This document shows positions 1-7,337 of a stretch of 10,850 bases of DNA, one piece after another. A program made the translations under genes and the position numbers. Source of the DNA: Myxococcales bacterium. GTDB taxonomy: Bacteria; Myxococcota; Bradymonadia; REDH01. The notes beneath the pieces are model-generated. The model saw only the letters and a program-made list of their open reading frames with translations, made no database searches and was not told the DNA's origin. Position 1 is the first letter of the stretch; each line of letters begins with the position of its first letter. The stretch covers positions 1 to 10,850 of the forward strand of contig JAGWVZ010000072.1 in NCBI GenBank assembly GCA_018970625.1. The letters run 5' to 3'.

Positions 1-294
1 ACTGAACAGCGAAGGGCGCGAGACCGAAAGAGTCACCTGCTGAAGGCAAGCGAACGGCTCGACAGCCTCGACGGCAAACCGAAGGCACACCTCGTCCAGC
101 GTGGCCTGCGTAGCGGTCAGATGAAGGGCACCCACGGTCAGGGGCAGACCCCGTTCAGCGATCTCGGCCTCGATCTTTGCCTTGACCCAGCCTTCGGCCA
201 GTCGAGGGCCTCCGTACCAGAGAGCGATGCCGCCGATTGCGAGTATGCCGCCCGTCCAGAGCGTCACCCGAAGGGCGCGTCTGTTTGCATTCAT
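1..294 (-). CDS. N-terminal part of a membrane-anchored protein, function unknown (AsmA-like flavour)
   Basis: An open frame of 98 codons runs from an ATG at 294 off the left edge, so the C-terminus is missing. The product begins MNANRRALRVTLW and then has one hydrophobic segment, about residues 9-27, preceded by arginines. This fits a signal anchor with the rest of the protein in the periplasm. After it come a short basic helix (about 28-45) and a stretch ending ...LPLTVGALHLTATQATLDEV. That pattern resembles the start of AsmA/YdbH-like proteins and of some anchored transglycosylases, but no catalytic motif lies in the visible part. A weak AGG lies 8-10 bases before the start. Codon use is coherent and the anchor is convincing, so the gene is likely real. 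The family is a guess. It is transcribed divergently from the small gene at 450. Confidence 0.6.
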   Translation of the reverse strand, partial: MNANRRALRVTLWTGGILAIGGIALWYGGPRLAEGWVKAKIEAEIAERGLPLTVGALHLTATQATLDEVCLRFAVEAVEPFACLQQVTLSVSRPSLFS

Positions 295-449
295 GTACCA
301 ACCTGCAAATTCATCGTTGCGCAGGTGCGCGTGGCCTGCCAGATCACATCCGCCATCGGTGTGTTGGCACGTCGGCCTCACCAGACCGACCGCGTGCACC
401 ATGCAACCGTGACCCGCGAATCGCAACCGCGTTCCCACCTGATCGCTCC

Positions 450-737
450 ATGAAAGACGAAACTGAACTGCAGAGGGGCGTGCGTGGCCGTGTGTCCCGC
501 CTGTTTTCGAGGACGACGGTGAACCGCATTCTCGCCGACGAGCGTGTTCGTCAGGCCATGGACACCGCGCGCGACTTCGCAGAGGTCGCCGAACGCGAGG
601 CCAGAAGCGCCGCGGCGGAGTTCCGTATTATTGCCGAGACCATCACCGAAGCGCTGAAATCGGAGAACGCGGAAGACGACCTGCGGCCTCTCAAAGAAGC
701 TCTTCGTGCTCGCATGGAGCAACGGCTGTCCAAATAG
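450..737 (+). CDS. Small charged alpha-helical protein, function unknown
   Basis: The predicted protein has 95 residues and starts MKDETELQRGVRGRV. The frame remains open upstream to 237, but that extension is Arg/Pro/Cys-rich and looks like non-coding translation, so the ATG at 450 is preferred. No clear Shine-Dalgarno precedes it. The protein is almost entirely helical by composition: from about residue 25 it is rich in Ala, Glu and Arg (for example DFAEVAEREARSAAAEF), with amphipathic spacing that suggests a coiled coil or helical hairpin. It has no cysteine, no signal peptide and no membrane segment, so it is probably cytoplasmic. I do not recognise the family. It converges on dctM, with only 23 bases between the two stop codons. 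Confidence 0.6.
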   Translation: MKDETELQRGVRGRVSRLFSRTTVNRILADERVRQAMDTARDFAEVAEREARSAAAEFRIIAETITEALKSENAEDDLRPLKEALRARMEQRLSK

Positions 738-760
738 CGCCTGCCTGGCAGCGCGGACGC

Positions 761-2644
761 TTATTCGGAGCCTTCCTGGGGTTCAGCCTGCTGCGCTGAA
801 CGCTCTCGGCGACGCACGGCCAGCTCGGCCAGAGTGACCGCCCGATCGGTGAACAGGTCGCGGAAATCGTGCAGCAAACCTTCCAGACGCGCTGCGTCCG
901 GGTCGGCTCCGCTGTCGGTACCGGGTTCGTTCAGCGCGTCCATGTCCTCGTCGGCCATTTGCTGCTGCGAGATGGCCATCATCTCTTCCATGGTCAGCAC
1001 GCGGCCGGGCTCGGCTGCGGGCGCAGGTGCTTCGGGTGCGGGTGCCGGCTCTTCGTCGAGGGCGTTCATGTCTTCTTCGGCCATCTGCTGCTGCGAGATG
1101 GCCATCATCTCTTCCATGGTCAGCACGCGGCCGGGCTCCGGCGCAGCCTCAGCGCCAGCACCGCCCTGTACCGTGTCGGCGTTGTCTCTCGCCTCTTCAC
1201 GCTCTGCCAGCGAGGCCAGATAGCCGACCGCGCGCTGCGTGCGCACATCCATCTCCAGCTCATCAAGAGGCAGGCGCCGCTCCGGAAAGGGCACCCAGAA
1301 ACCCTGACCGTTGAACGCAGACACAGGTCCGAGCGAGATGACCGGGAAATACGTCACGAGACCCAGTCCTATCAGCATCAGGAAAATAAACGGGATGACC
1401 GAACGGATCACCTCGCCCAGGCTCTTCTGGAAGATCGTGCTCGCAACGAACAGGTTCAGGCCCAGAGGTGGCGTCAGGTAGCCGATCTCCAGATTTACAA
1501 TAAACACGATGGCCAGATGCATGGGGTGAATACCCAACTGATAGGCCATGGGCGAGAGCAGCGGCACCAGAATGAAGATCGCCGACAGGATGTCCATGAA
1601 ACAGCCGACAATCAGCAGCAGGACATTGACCATCAGCAGGAAACCGACGGGCGAGAGCTCGTAGGATGTCAGCCACTCGGCGGCGTGCAGCGCAACCCCT
1701 TCATCGGCGAGGTACTTGTTGAAGCCCTGCGCCAGCGCCATGATGATCAGCAGCGACCCAATCAGCACTGTGGACTCGCTGATGATCCGGGGAATCGCGG
1801 AGATCTTCAGGCTGCGGTGAATGCCCACCTCAACGACGAGCGCATACACGACACTCACCGCGGCGGCTTCGGTAGGCGTGAACAGGCCGCCATAGATGCC
1901 GCCCAGAATGAGCACAGGCAGCATCAGTGCCCAGAAGCCATCTCGAATGGCTCGAGCCGCATCTGCAAACACGAAGGGGCTGGTGGGGAGCTTGGCTCGC
2001 CAGCCCGTGTACATGGCGAAACCACCGAGAATGGCGCCGATCAGCAGTCCCGGGCCAACGCCGGCAAGAAACAGGTGCGAGATGTCGAGGCCCTTCAGCG
2101 GGTCCGCTGCGATCGCGTATCGCGGTGGATCGTCCAGCCCGTGCGGGTCGCAGATGGCGTAAACAATCATCGGAATCGACGGAGGAATCAGGATGCCAAG
2201 GCTTCCCGCCGTCGTCATCAGGCCTGCCGAAAACCGGCTGTCGTAATGCTCACGCAGCATCGTCGGGTACATGATCGACCCGATGGCGATGACGGTGACC
2301 GGCGACGACCCGCTGATCGCGGCAAAGAAAACACAGGCGGCGACAGCAGCAACCGCAAGTCCGCCGGGAACAGGCGCGAAGAACGCTCGCGCGACACCTA
2401 CCAGACGGCGTGCGATGTCACCTTCGGACATCAGGGCGCCTGAGATGACAAAGAACGGAATCGCCAGCAGCTCGACCTTGTCAGAGAGCTCCCGGGTCTC
2501 TTCGACAATCGAGATCAGCTGGCCGAAGCTGGTGACTTCGTCGGTGTTGAGAAGCAACCAGCCAGACACCGCACCCATGACCACAAAGAGCGGCTCGGCC
2601 AGCAGAATGCACGCGGCAATGATGAGCAGAAGGCCTGCAACCAT
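761..2644 (-). CDS. dctM: TRAP transporter large permease subunit (DctM) with extended, repeat-bearing C-terminal tail
   Basis: This is the 12-helix-class membrane subunit that forms the Na+-coupled translocation path of a TRAP transporter. Family hallmarks are visible: LLAIPFFVISGALM (about residues 59-72), AAISGSSPVTVIAIGS (108-123), GSLGILIPPSIPMIVY (147-162), FTPTEAAAVSVVYAL (255-269) and EIGYLTPPLGLNLFV (386-400). The protein has 627 residues, whereas typical DctM has about 425-435. The core ends near residue 440. The remainder is a soluble, acidic, Ala/Pro/Glu-rich tail containing two copies of a 27-residue motif (503-529 and 545-571), then an amphipathic helix (about 583-612). A polar insertion (about 163-187) also breaks the usual short loop after the IPPS motif. 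The start at 2644 follows AGGAGG by eight bases and sits three bases after the dctQ stop, so the two genes are probably translationally coupled. Confidence 0.95.
   Translation of the reverse strand: MVAGLLLIIAACILLAEPLFVVMGAVSGWLLLNTDEVTSFGQLISIVEETRELSDKVELLAIPFFVISGALMSEGDIARRLVGVARAFFAPVPGGLAVAAVAACVFFAAISGSSPVTVIAIGSIMYPTMLREHYDSRFSAGLMTTAGSLGILIPPSIPMIVYAICDPHGLDDPPRYAIAADPLKGLDISHLFLAGVGPGLLIGAILGGFAMYTGWRAKLPTSPFVFADAARAIRDGFWALMLPVLILGGIYGGLFTPTEAAAVSVVYALVVEVGIHRSLKISAIPRIISESTVLIGSLLIIMALAQGFNKYLADEGVALHAAEWLTSYELSPVGFLLMVNVLLLIVGCFMDILSAIFILVPLLSPMAYQLGIHPMHLAIVFIVNLEIGYLTPPLGLNLFVASTIFQKSLGEVIRSVIPFIFLMLIGLGLVTYFPVISLGPVSAFNGQGFWVPFPERRLPLDELEMDVRTQRAVGYLASLAEREEARDNADTVQGGAGAEAAPEPGRVLTMEEMMAISQQQMAEEDMNALDEEPAPAPEAPAPAAEPGRVLTMEEMMAISQQQMADEDMDALNEPGTDSGADPDAARLEGLLHDFRDLFTDRAVTLAELAVRRRERSAQQAEPQEGSE
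932..1138 (-). repeat. Two-copy tandem repeat inside dctM (126-bp period)
   Basis: Copies lie at 932-1012 and 1058-1138, offset by exactly 126 bp (42 codons), so the frame is preserved. The stretch 960-1012 is identical to 1086-1138 (53 bp). Outside it only scattered substitutions appear, for example T versus C at 959/1085, which is synonymous. At protein level both copies read RVLTMEEMMAISQQQMA, followed by E/D-EDM-N/D-AL. They are separated by an Ala/Pro/Glu linker of about 15 residues. The near-identity indicates a recent duplication or ongoing homogenisation. Confidence 0.95.
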
Positions 2645-2647
2645 GCT

Positions 2648-3625
2648 TCAGCCCTCCTGCCGGGCAGGAGTGCCCTCTGCATGCAGTCCCAGAGCACCGG
2701 TGAGCAGCTCAGCGATACCCTTCGCGATAAAACGAAGACTCATCATCGCCAGCGGCACCGGAATTGCCAGCGTGCTCAGCCAGGGCGGAATCTCGCCCGG
2801 AAGCGTGGCCTGATCCACGCGCAGCATCCAGTAGCGCCATGCCAGCACCATGAAGGCGAACACAAAAGCGCCGGCGGCTAAATCGCTGACACCATTGAAC
2901 CACGGCGTTAACCGGGCGGGAATGGCCTTCCGGATCGCATCGATCGACAGGTGGCGTCCTTCATAGGTCGCCATGGACGCTCCCAGAAAGGACGCCCAAA
3001 GCAATAGAAAGAGCGCAATGCGGGTGGCCCAGGCGTTGTCGTTGGGCACCTGCAGCGAGAAGTAGAACAGTACCGACAACCACGCCAGCGCGGCGACTGA
3101 GCGCAAGGTCAATGTGGAACGCACTTCGGAAGGCGACGCCGAAAGAGGCATGGGCGCGTCGAGTACATTGGGAAAGACAAACAGCACCCCAATCACCACC
3201 ACCAGGGTGGCGCAGACCCAACCGTCGGGAAGCCAAACGAGCAGCAGCGATGAGCCCACGCCAATGACAGTCCCGAGCACTGCCAGCAGCCATGGGGCTC
3301 TGGGGAAATCACTCAGCGCCGGGCTCACAGCGGCCATGGAACGACACATGAAAAAGAGCGCCGAAATGCCGATGATGCCGGGCGTCAGCAGTGTCCAGGA
3401 CGCCTGTCCGGCGACCACGAGACTCAGCTGCCGAAGCTGGTCTTCGACGCGTTCGTCCAGAATGTTCAGCACGTACGTCAGGCACATCACCAGCATGGCG
3501 GTCGTGACGAGCGCGCGTTCCCCGAAATAGACGGCGTCATCGACGCGTCCGAGGGCGCCGATAACAGGAAACCGGTCGCGAAGGGGCGACCGGCGCGGGC
3601 CGGATTGTTCAAGAGGATTCGACAT
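2648..3625 (-). CDS. dctQ: TRAP transporter small permease subunit (DctQ), enlarged by an N-terminal membrane extension
   Basis: This is the small membrane subunit that pairs with DctM and helps dock the loaded binding protein. The DctQ signature is clear in the C-terminal half: ASFLGASMATYEGRHLSIDA (211-230), followed by a Pro-containing turn and two more helices (about 247-266 and 283-301). The protein has 325 residues, whereas typical DctQ has about 160-180. Hydrophobic segments near 38-56, 78-97, 111-131, 137-152 and 175-192 precede the core. The best reading is that 175-310 is the ordinary four-helix DctQ and about 170 N-terminal residues with roughly four helices are extra. Alternatively, segment 38-56 is the true first helix and the extra part is internal. 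No strong Shine-Dalgarno is visible at the start. The gene lies 66 bases after dctP. Confidence 0.9.
   Translation of the reverse strand: MSNPLEQSGPRRSPLRDRFPVIGALGRVDDAVYFGERALVTTAMLVMCLTYVLNILDERVEDQLRQLSLVVAGQASWTLLTPGIIGISALFFMCRSMAAVSPALSDFPRAPWLLAVLGTVIGVGSSLLLVWLPDGWVCATLVVVIGVLFVFPNVLDAPMPLSASPSEVRSTLTLRSVAALAWLSVLFYFSLQVPNDNAWATRIALFLLLWASFLGASMATYEGRHLSIDAIRKAIPARLTPWFNGVSDLAAGAFVFAFMVLAWRYWMLRVDQATLPGEIPPWLSTLAIPVPLAMMSLRFIAKGIAELLTGALGLHAEGTPARQEG
2653..2658 (-). promoter_or_regulatory. Shine-Dalgarno for dctM
   Basis: AGGAGG on the minus strand, eight bases before the ATG at 2644. It lies inside the last codons of dctQ and fixes the dctM start, which implies coupled translation of the two permease subunits. 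Confidence 0.8.
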
Positions 3626-3691
3626 TTGTCGTATCTACGCTTCGCCTCGGTGGGCGACGGTCCGGAACGGTGCCGGGTACAGGTGGGCGGT

Positions 3692-4705
3692 TTACAGGTT
3701 CGCGTTGATGATGTCGAGCAGAGCCGCACCACCGGGAACCCGGCTACGGAACATCGTATGCACGCCGGCGGTGGCGGTGCGCATGGCGGCGCGCTGGGCC
3801 GAGGTCAGCTCGACGACGTTGATGCCGGCTGCCGTCAGATTTTGCAGCAGAAGGGGAGTCAGCGCGCGAATGGCGCGGCGGCCGCTCGTCGTCTCTGATT
3901 CACGGTTAGCCAGAAGAACCTGCTGCAGGTCGGCAGGCATGCTGTCGAACCACGCCTTGTTGTAGACGACAACGGCAGGCTGGTAGATGTGGTTGCTGAC
4001 CGTCCAGGTGTTGATGAACGTGTGCCAGCCGGCTGCCTGAGCGAACAGGGGGGTGTTGTCGAAACCCTGCACGTTGCCGGTGGAGAGCGCGGTTGTCACC
4101 TCGGTGGCCGGAATGGTGACCGGGTTGCCGCCCAGGGCGCGATACATCTCCTCGTGGATCCAGCTCTCCTGGGAACGCATGCGGAGCGCGCCCAGATCGG
4201 AGCCCTGGTCGATGACCGTGCCGTTGTTGGTGGCGAAGTTGCGGAAGCCATTCTCGCTGAACAGATACAGCTGGATGCCCGCCGCGGCCAGAAGGCGCTC
4301 GAAGTCATCGAAGAGGTGGTTGTCGATGATCGCGTCGGCCTGCTGCGCAGATTCAAACAGGAAGGGCAGCTCGAACACACCCAGCTCGGGCACGATGCTC
4401 GAAAGCGCGCCGGTGCTCACGCCGACAGCTTCAAGCGAGCCATCCACGCACTGACGTGAAAGCGAGTTCTCGCCGTCGGACTGACCGAGGAAGGGACGTA
4501 CGTTGATGCGACCACCCGAGGCGGACTCGATTCTGCTCTCCAGGCTCTCGAGCTGAGCCGCCCAGGGCGTGCCGGCCGGTGCGATGGTCGCAATACGCAG
4601 CACGCACGGTGCTTCTGCGGTGCAGGTTCGGGTCTGCGCCTGCGCGGCGGTCGACAGGCTGGTCAGAAGGCCGACAGAGAGGAGGGTTGTAGCAAGAATT
4701 CGCAT
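3692..4705 (-). CDS. dctP: TRAP transporter periplasmic substrate-binding protein (DctP family)
   Basis: This periplasmic receptor captures the solute and delivers it to DctQM. The frame is open upstream to 4822, but the ATG at 4705 is chosen because it follows GAGGT by five bases and begins a clear Sec signal peptide: MRILATTLLSVGLLTSLS, then AQA-Q, with probable cleavage after residue 23. The resulting 337 residues match the usual family length of about 330. Family features are the first strand VLRIATIAPAGTPW (35-48), ALRMRSQES (173-181) whose second Arg (Arg177) aligns with the arginine that salt-bridges the substrate carboxylate in most DctP proteins, and NPVTIPATEVTTALSTGNVQ (194-213), the usual hinge region. 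Cys28 and Cys34 in the mature N-terminus could form a disulfide. The substrate cannot be read from sequence; an organic acid is the default inference. Confidence 0.94.
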   Translation of the reverse strand: MRILATTLLSVGLLTSLSTAAQAQTRTCTAEAPCVLRIATIAPAGTPWAAQLESLESRIESASGGRINVRPFLGQSDGENSLSRQCVDGSLEAVGVSTGALSSIVPELGVFELPFLFESAQQADAIIDNHLFDDFERLLAAAGIQLYLFSENGFRNFATNNGTVIDQGSDLGALRMRSQESWIHEEMYRALGGNPVTIPATEVTTALSTGNVQGFDNTPLFAQAAGWHTFINTWTVSNHIYQPAVVVYNKAWFDSMPADLQQVLLANRESETTSGRRAIRALTPLLLQNLTAAGINVVELTSAQRAAMRTATAGVHTMFRSRVPGGAALLDIINANL

Positions 4706-4710
4706 GGTTG

Positions 4711-4715
4711 ACCTC
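4711..4715 (-). promoter_or_regulatory. Shine-Dalgarno deciding the dctP start
   Basis: GAGGT on the minus strand, five bases before the ATG at 4705. It supports this start, at the head of the signal peptide, over the longer open frame beginning at 4822, which would overlap the end of tatT. Confidence 0.75.
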
Positions 4716-4766
4716 AGGCTAGACAGTTTGGCCGCGCTGCGATTGCGCGCACGGCAGTGAGACGAA

Positions 4767-5720
4767 TCAGCGGAAATTTTCATCCAGATTGTCCAGCAAC
4801 CACTGTGCGCGGCGCTGAGCAATCGTATTTTCGGGGAGAAGCGCTGCGGGCAGAGCGCTCAGATCGGCCTCGGCCACGAACCGCAGCTGCTCCTCGGCGA
4901 TGTCACGTCGTTGCAGGGCCTGCGCGAAGTCCTCGCCGTACAGCACACGGGTCTCCAGATACTCCGGGTTGTTGGCGATCGCGCGCTGAAAGCGCTGTTC
5001 GGCCTCGGTGGGGTTTCCGCCCGGAAACGGCAGCTTGGTGTAGTACACGCCGAAGTAGCGGTCCGGCGCGCCATAATAATAGGTCGGGTCGTACGTCTGC
5101 ACGTACTCCATCATCGTGCGAATGTCGCCGACGCGGGCCAGAACGGTCGTAATTCCCCGAACCAGACCGTAGCGCCCCAGATTGGAAGCGTACCAGTACA
5201 TGGCATCGACGTCGTTGGGCGTCAGCACCGGAATGGCGTCCTCCACCGGGGTCTGCAGCTGAAGCAGACGCGTCCATTCCGGGTTGTTGGCGGCCAGAGC
5301 CAGCGAGGCGTATTCCACGCCCTGCTCATACGCGGCGAGCAGGGCCGCGTCCGCTCCTTCGACGTCGTTCATCACATCAAACCGGATGAACGCATGGCCG
5401 TGCCAGTAGTGCGCGCGGGCCAGGCGCCAGAGGGCAGGGTACAGGGCGGTCGTGCGTGGCTCACCTTCCGGCGTGGGTACCGTCAGCGCGGTCTCCCACG
5501 AAGCGATGGCGGCCTGCAGCTCGCTCAGGTCCAGACGATTCGCCCAGTGCGCGTCGCCCGCCTCCAGCAGGGCCTGAAAGTCACCCTCGGCGCTGACCAT
5601 CAGGCGTGAGTCAATGTTCTCGACCAGCGTCGATGGGCCAGCGCCGCCGCAAGCGGTCAGGGTCTGGGCTGAAAGCAGAATGGCGCCTGCCAGAAAGAAA
5701 CGTCTGAAAGTCGATTTCAT
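4767..5720 (-). CDS. tatT: TRAP transporter T-component lipoprotein (TatT family)
   Basis: A 317-residue lipoprotein of the TatT family, the TPR-like partner of TPR-protein-associated TRAP transporters known from Treponema pallidum (Tp0956 with Tp0957). The N-terminus has a basic and hydrophobic signal ending in the lipobox LTAC, with Cys24 as the predicted lipidated residue. The mature part is a series of helical hairpins. Family-typical segments are VDAMYWYASNLGRYG (171-185) and GAPDRYFGVYYTKLPFPGGN (217-236), followed by a TPR-like EAEQRFQRAIANNPEYLETR (239-258). In the treponemal system TatT forms a perforated trimer that binds the P component and is thought to help pass hydrophobic ligands; that role is inferred here. 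It is first in the operon, 61 bases before dctP. GGAG lies eight bases before the start. Confidence 0.92.
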   Translation of the reverse strand: MKSTFRRFFLAGAILLSAQTLTACGGAGPSTLVENIDSRLMVSAEGDFQALLEAGDAHWANRLDLSELQAAIASWETALTVPTPEGEPRTTALYPALWRLARAHYWHGHAFIRFDVMNDVEGADAALLAAYEQGVEYASLALAANNPEWTRLLQLQTPVEDAIPVLTPNDVDAMYWYASNLGRYGLVRGITTVLARVGDIRTMMEYVQTYDPTYYYGAPDRYFGVYYTKLPFPGGNPTEAEQRFQRAIANNPEYLETRVLYGEDFAQALQRRDIAEEQLRFVAEADLSALPAALLPENTIAQRRAQWLLDNLDENFR

Positions 5721-5835
5721 GGTCTGAACTCCAGCAAGCGCGTCGTGCGCGTTCGGCTCAATGAGGCAAAGTCACAGGATGGCGTCGCCCGGGACCGCCC
5801 ACGCGCAGGCGCTCCGTTCCCATTCCGCGTGCGGC

Positions 5836-5865
5836 GTGATAGAACGTAAGGTTTTCAACTGTCAA
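5836..5865 (-). promoter_or_regulatory. Candidate sigma70 promoter for the tatT-dctPQM operon
   Basis: On the minus strand, a perfect -35 hexamer TTGACA (5865-5860) is followed after 18 bases by TATCAC (5841-5836), a 4/6 match to the -10 consensus. Transcription would begin near 5829, leaving a leader of about 110 bases before tatT. It sits in the 192-bp divergent gap with radA. No operator was recognised in the leader. Confidence 0.45.
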
Positions 5866-5912
5866 CTGCGCCGCCAGCGGCTGCGTATTCATGCTGTTAC
5901 CCCGGGTTCCCC

Positions 5913-7289
5913 ATGGCCAGGAGTCGTTCGTTCTGGCGTTGTAGCGCCTGCCAGGAATCCACTGTTCGATGGGCAGGCAAATGTCCGCACTGCGGGGCAT
6001 GGAATGCGCTCGAAGAGGTGACCGAGGCGGCCGCTCGCGAGGCGGCGGCCGTCGCGGCCAGCGCAGGCGCCGCCGCGAACCCCGCAGCCGTGCTGAGGTT
6101 GCGCGATGCCCGTATGCCCGAGGTTCCGAGGCTTGCCACCGGGTTCGATGAGCTGGATCGCGTCCTCGGGGGCGGCATCGTTCCCGGTAGCGTTGTGCTG
6201 CTTGGCGGTGACCCCGGTATCGGAAAATCGACCCTGCTGCTGCAGGCAGCGGCGCAGCTGCTGGCGCTCGGCCGGTCGGTACTCTACGTGGCAGGTGAGG
6301 AGAACCCTGCCCAGCTCGCGCTGCGTGCGCGACGGGTCGGACTGGCGACTGCCGACCTGCTGGTGACCACCGAGACGACCGTCGAGCCTCTCGTCGCGCT
6401 CCTCGAGAGTGACCCGCCCGACGTGCTGATCGTCGACTCGATTCAGACAATGTTCACAGCAGACGGTTCGTCGTCGCCGCCCGGTAGTGTCAACCAGCTG
6501 AAGGCGGTCACCCATGAGCTCACGCAGGTCGCCCGCAGCAAGAATATCGCGTCCATCCTCGTGGGTCATGTCACCCGCTCCGGGTCGATCGCGGGGCCTC
6601 GCGTCGTGGAGCACCTGGTGGATACGGTGTTGTATCTGGAAGGTGACCCTGGCGGTGCGCTCCGGCTGCTCCGTAGCGTCAAGAACCGGTTTGGCTCCAC
6701 GCTCGAGGTCGGCATTTTCCAGATGGCAAGGGACGGTATGCAGGACGCGCCCCTGTCAGCCACCGAAGTGCCGGCCATGCGAGACCGACCCGCAGGTGTC
6801 GCCATTACGGCGACGCTGGAAGGCACGCGCGCCTTTAACATCGAGGTGCAGTCCCTCGTGGCACCCTCCGTGTATGGTCCGCCCCGCCTGACCGTCGTCG
6901 GAGCCGACTCGCCGCGCATTCAGATGCTGGCGGCGATTCTGGAGCGACAGGTCGGAGACTCCGTCGCGGGTGCCGATCTGTACGTGAATGTGACAGGCGG
7001 GTTACGAATTCATGATTCCGCCACAGACCTCGCGATGGTGTGTGCCATGGTGTCATCCCTCCGACGCCGACCTTTACCGGGCCAGCTCTGGGTGGCAGGA
7101 GAGCTGGGACTCACGGGAGAACTACGGCCCGTCACAGGCCTTCCTCAACGAATTTCTGCTGCTATTCGGGCAGGTTACAGGGCGGCCATCATCCCGGCAG
7201 GAGACGAGTCTCCGGGGGAGCTTCCCCGGGGGTTCGAGCTGCACCGCGCAGGTCGTCTCGACCAGGCGCTGCAGTTGGCGTTTGTGTGA
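5913..7289 (+). CDS. radA: DNA repair protein RadA
   Basis: RadA is a hexameric, DnaB-like ATPase that processes recombination intermediates and drives branch migration with RecA. All parts are present in 458 residues, the normal length. There is an N-terminal zinc finger with Cys10, Cys13, Cys24 and Cys27; a Walker A GGDPGIGKST (98-107); a Walker B VLIVDSIQ (171-178); the HVTRSGSIAGPRVVEH block; and the RadA-specific KNRFG motif (257-261). A C-terminal Lon-like domain follows (about 285-458), including GVAITATLEGTRAFNIEVQ. The start MARSRSFWRC is typical, and no other in-frame start lies close upstream. No Shine-Dalgarno precedes it. It is divergent from the TRAP operon. Confidence 0.97.
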   Translation: MARSRSFWRCSACQESTVRWAGKCPHCGAWNALEEVTEAAAREAAAVAASAGAAANPAAVLRLRDARMPEVPRLATGFDELDRVLGGGIVPGSVVLLGGDPGIGKSTLLLQAAAQLLALGRSVLYVAGEENPAQLALRARRVGLATADLLVTTETTVEPLVALLESDPPDVLIVDSIQTMFTADGSSSPPGSVNQLKAVTHELTQVARSKNIASILVGHVTRSGSIAGPRVVEHLVDTVLYLEGDPGGALRLLRSVKNRFGSTLEVGIFQMARDGMQDAPLSATEVPAMRDRPAGVAITATLEGTRAFNIEVQSLVAPSVYGPPRLTVVGADSPRIQMLAAILERQVGDSVAGADLYVNVTGGLRIHDSATDLAMVCAMVSSLRRRPLPGQLWVAGELGLTGELRPVTGLPQRISAAIRAGYRAAIIPAGDESPGELPRGFELHRAGRLDQALQLAFV

Positions 7290-7307
7290 CAAAGTGAAGG
7301 CGATGTC

Positions 7308-7337
7308 TTGACAGGGGTCTTCAATGTGGCGATACGG
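7308..7337 (+). promoter_or_regulatory. Candidate promoter for the 55-codon gene
   Basis: TTGACA at 7308-7313 is a perfect -35. The best -10 positions at spacers of 17-18 bases are GATACG or ATACGG, only about 3/6 matches, so this is tentative. The predicted start of transcription lies about 35 bases before the ATG at 7380, just at the inverted repeat. Confidence 0.35.

Noticed and set aside
738..760. Possible bidirectional terminator between the 95-residue gene and dctM
   Set aside because: Only a tiny TGCC-T-GGCA palindrome is present, with no T-tract on either side.
869..2443. A 524-codon open frame on the plus strand antisense to dctM
   Set aside because: Its translation is a low-complexity Arg/His/Gln-rich product typical of the antisense of a GC-rich gene, and the opposite strand has unmistakable DctM motifs throughout.
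4733..4749. A 5-bp CGCGC/GCGCG stem between tatT and dctP, considered as an intergenic terminator or processing hairpin
   Set aside because: The stem is short, has a 7-base loop and no U-tract, and such stems are common by chance in GC-rich DNA.
4706..4822. N-terminal extension of the dctP frame from an ATG at 4822
   Set aside because: It overlaps the end of tatT and would bury the signal peptide. The ATG at 4705 has a good Shine-Dalgarno and starts a standard Sec signal.
5891..5944. A 17-codon frame overlapping the radA start, considered as a leader peptide
   Set aside because: It has no Shine-Dalgarno and no attenuator-like run of one amino acid or hairpin; a short frame of this size is expected by chance.
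5889..6614. A 241-codon minus-strand frame inside radA
   Set aside because: It is the antisense shadow of a fully conserved radA and has no recognisable domain.
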